Assembly: GCA_023390695.1 (NCBI GenBank)
Contig: JAEWCJ010000052.1
Span: 1-6,352, forward strand
Reading direction: 5' to 3'
Length of the DNA stretch: 6,352 nt
Origin: Pseudomonadota bacterium
GTDB lineage: Bacteria; Pseudomonadota; Alphaproteobacteria; Rhizobiales; Xanthobacteraceae
Shown: positions 6,001 through 6,352 of the stretch, in pieces
Layout: each line of letters starts with the position of its first letter
Numbering within the stretch: the first letter of the stretch is position 1
Notes under the pieces: model-generated
Databases searched by the model: none
What the model saw: only the letters and a program-made list of their open reading frames with translations
Told to the model about the DNA's origin: nothing
Position numbers and translations under genes: made by a program

Positions 6001-6352
6001 ATGTTTCTCAGGCGCTGCATCGGAGCGATGCTGCTCGCATTCGGCGTCGCCGGCTGCGGGGCCGTTTTCCTGCCGGACGGTGCCGGCACGGCCGTGCCGG
6101 TCTCCGAACGGCGTGAATTGCCCGGACGCGTCTATTTGCTGCGCGGCCTGATCGGCGATGTCTTCTCGCTGGGCATGGATGACCTGGCGGCGAAGATTCA
6201 AAAGCGCGGCGTGAAGGCGTCGGTGCACGGCGTATCTGCGGCCCGCTTTCTCGCCAACGATATCATCAAGGCCTACCGCAGCGACCGTTCGCTCGCGCCC
6301 ATCATGTTGATCGGGCATTCGACCGGCGGCGATGAAATCATCACCATGGCCG
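6001..6352 (+). CDS. Putative lipoprotein with alpha/beta-hydrolase fold (partial, C-terminus off window)
   Basis: The first 117 codons are visible before the right edge. The N-terminus is a lipoprotein signal: Arg at 4-5, a hydrophobic stretch, then the lipobox VAGC with C19 as the lipid-bearing residue. The next residue is Gly, not Asp, which by the E. coli rule suggests transport to the outer membrane. GRVYLLRGLIGDVFSLGMDDL (42-62) fits the first core strand and oxyanion loop of an alpha/beta hydrolase. IMLIGHSTGGDE (101-112) is the nucleophile elbow GxSxG with S107. The acid and His of the triad lie outside the window. An esterase, lipase or thioesterase activity is likely, but the substrate is unknown. 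A TGA at 5989 limits the start to TTG 5995 or ATG 6001. ATG is chosen, although GGGA lies better placed for the TTG. The gene is divergent from the small-protein genes across a 152-base gap. Confidence 0.8.
   Translation, partial: MFLRRCIGAMLLAFGVAGCGAVFLPDGAGTAVPVSERRELPGRVYLLRGLIGDVFSLGMDDLAAKIQKRGVKASVHGVSAARFLANDIIKAYRSDRSLAPIMLIGHSTGGDEIITMA

Noticed and set aside
5523..6089. A 188-codon minus-strand frame starting inside the lipoprotein gene
   Set aside because: It crosses the divergent gap and the promoter, is Arg/Pro-rich without motifs, and conflicts with both better-supported small genes.

Overview
The window is GC-rich and densely coding. Its layout, codon use and family content suggest an alphaproteobacterium of the Hyphomicrobiales, most like the Bradyrhizobium/Rhodopseudomonas/Afipia group. 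This is inferred from protein style and from a promoter that matches the alphaproteobacterial general-stress consensus. No RNA gene, mobile element, CRISPR array or long repeat was seen.

Left part (1-2345): a thiamine-diphosphate-dependent enzyme of the acetolactate synthase/benzoylformate decarboxylase superfamily runs leftward off the window edge. It is divergent from a complete LysR-type regulator. The 218-base gap between them carries a perfect dyad, ATTGTT-N11-AACAAT, which has the T-N11-A form of LysR boxes, just ahead of the regulator start. The regulator probably controls itself and the divergent enzyme gene.

Middle part (2356-5290): two leftward genes 43 bases apart encode exported peptidoglycan-cleaving enzymes. 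The upstream one is a large M23 (LytM-type) zinc endopeptidase with a long N-terminal region, a cysteine-rich core and a very basic C-terminal tail. The downstream one is an MltB-type lytic transglycosylase with a C-terminal peptidoglycan-binding domain. One would cut peptide cross-links and the other glycan strands, so together they look like a wall-remodelling pair.

Right part (5366-6352): a leftward pair of small envelope genes encodes a 39-residue single-span membrane protein (GTG start) and a 106-residue exported protein with two cysteines. They lie behind a sequence that fits the EcfG general-stress promoter (GGAAC-N17-CGTT). Divergent from them, a lipoprotein with an alpha/beta-hydrolase nucleophile elbow starts at 6001 and is cut by the right edge.

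Most of the window therefore concerns the cell envelope, next to one regulated metabolic locus. I see no clear new defence or mobile system. The most notable items are the predicted stress-controlled small-protein pair and the unusual architecture of the M23 enzyme.
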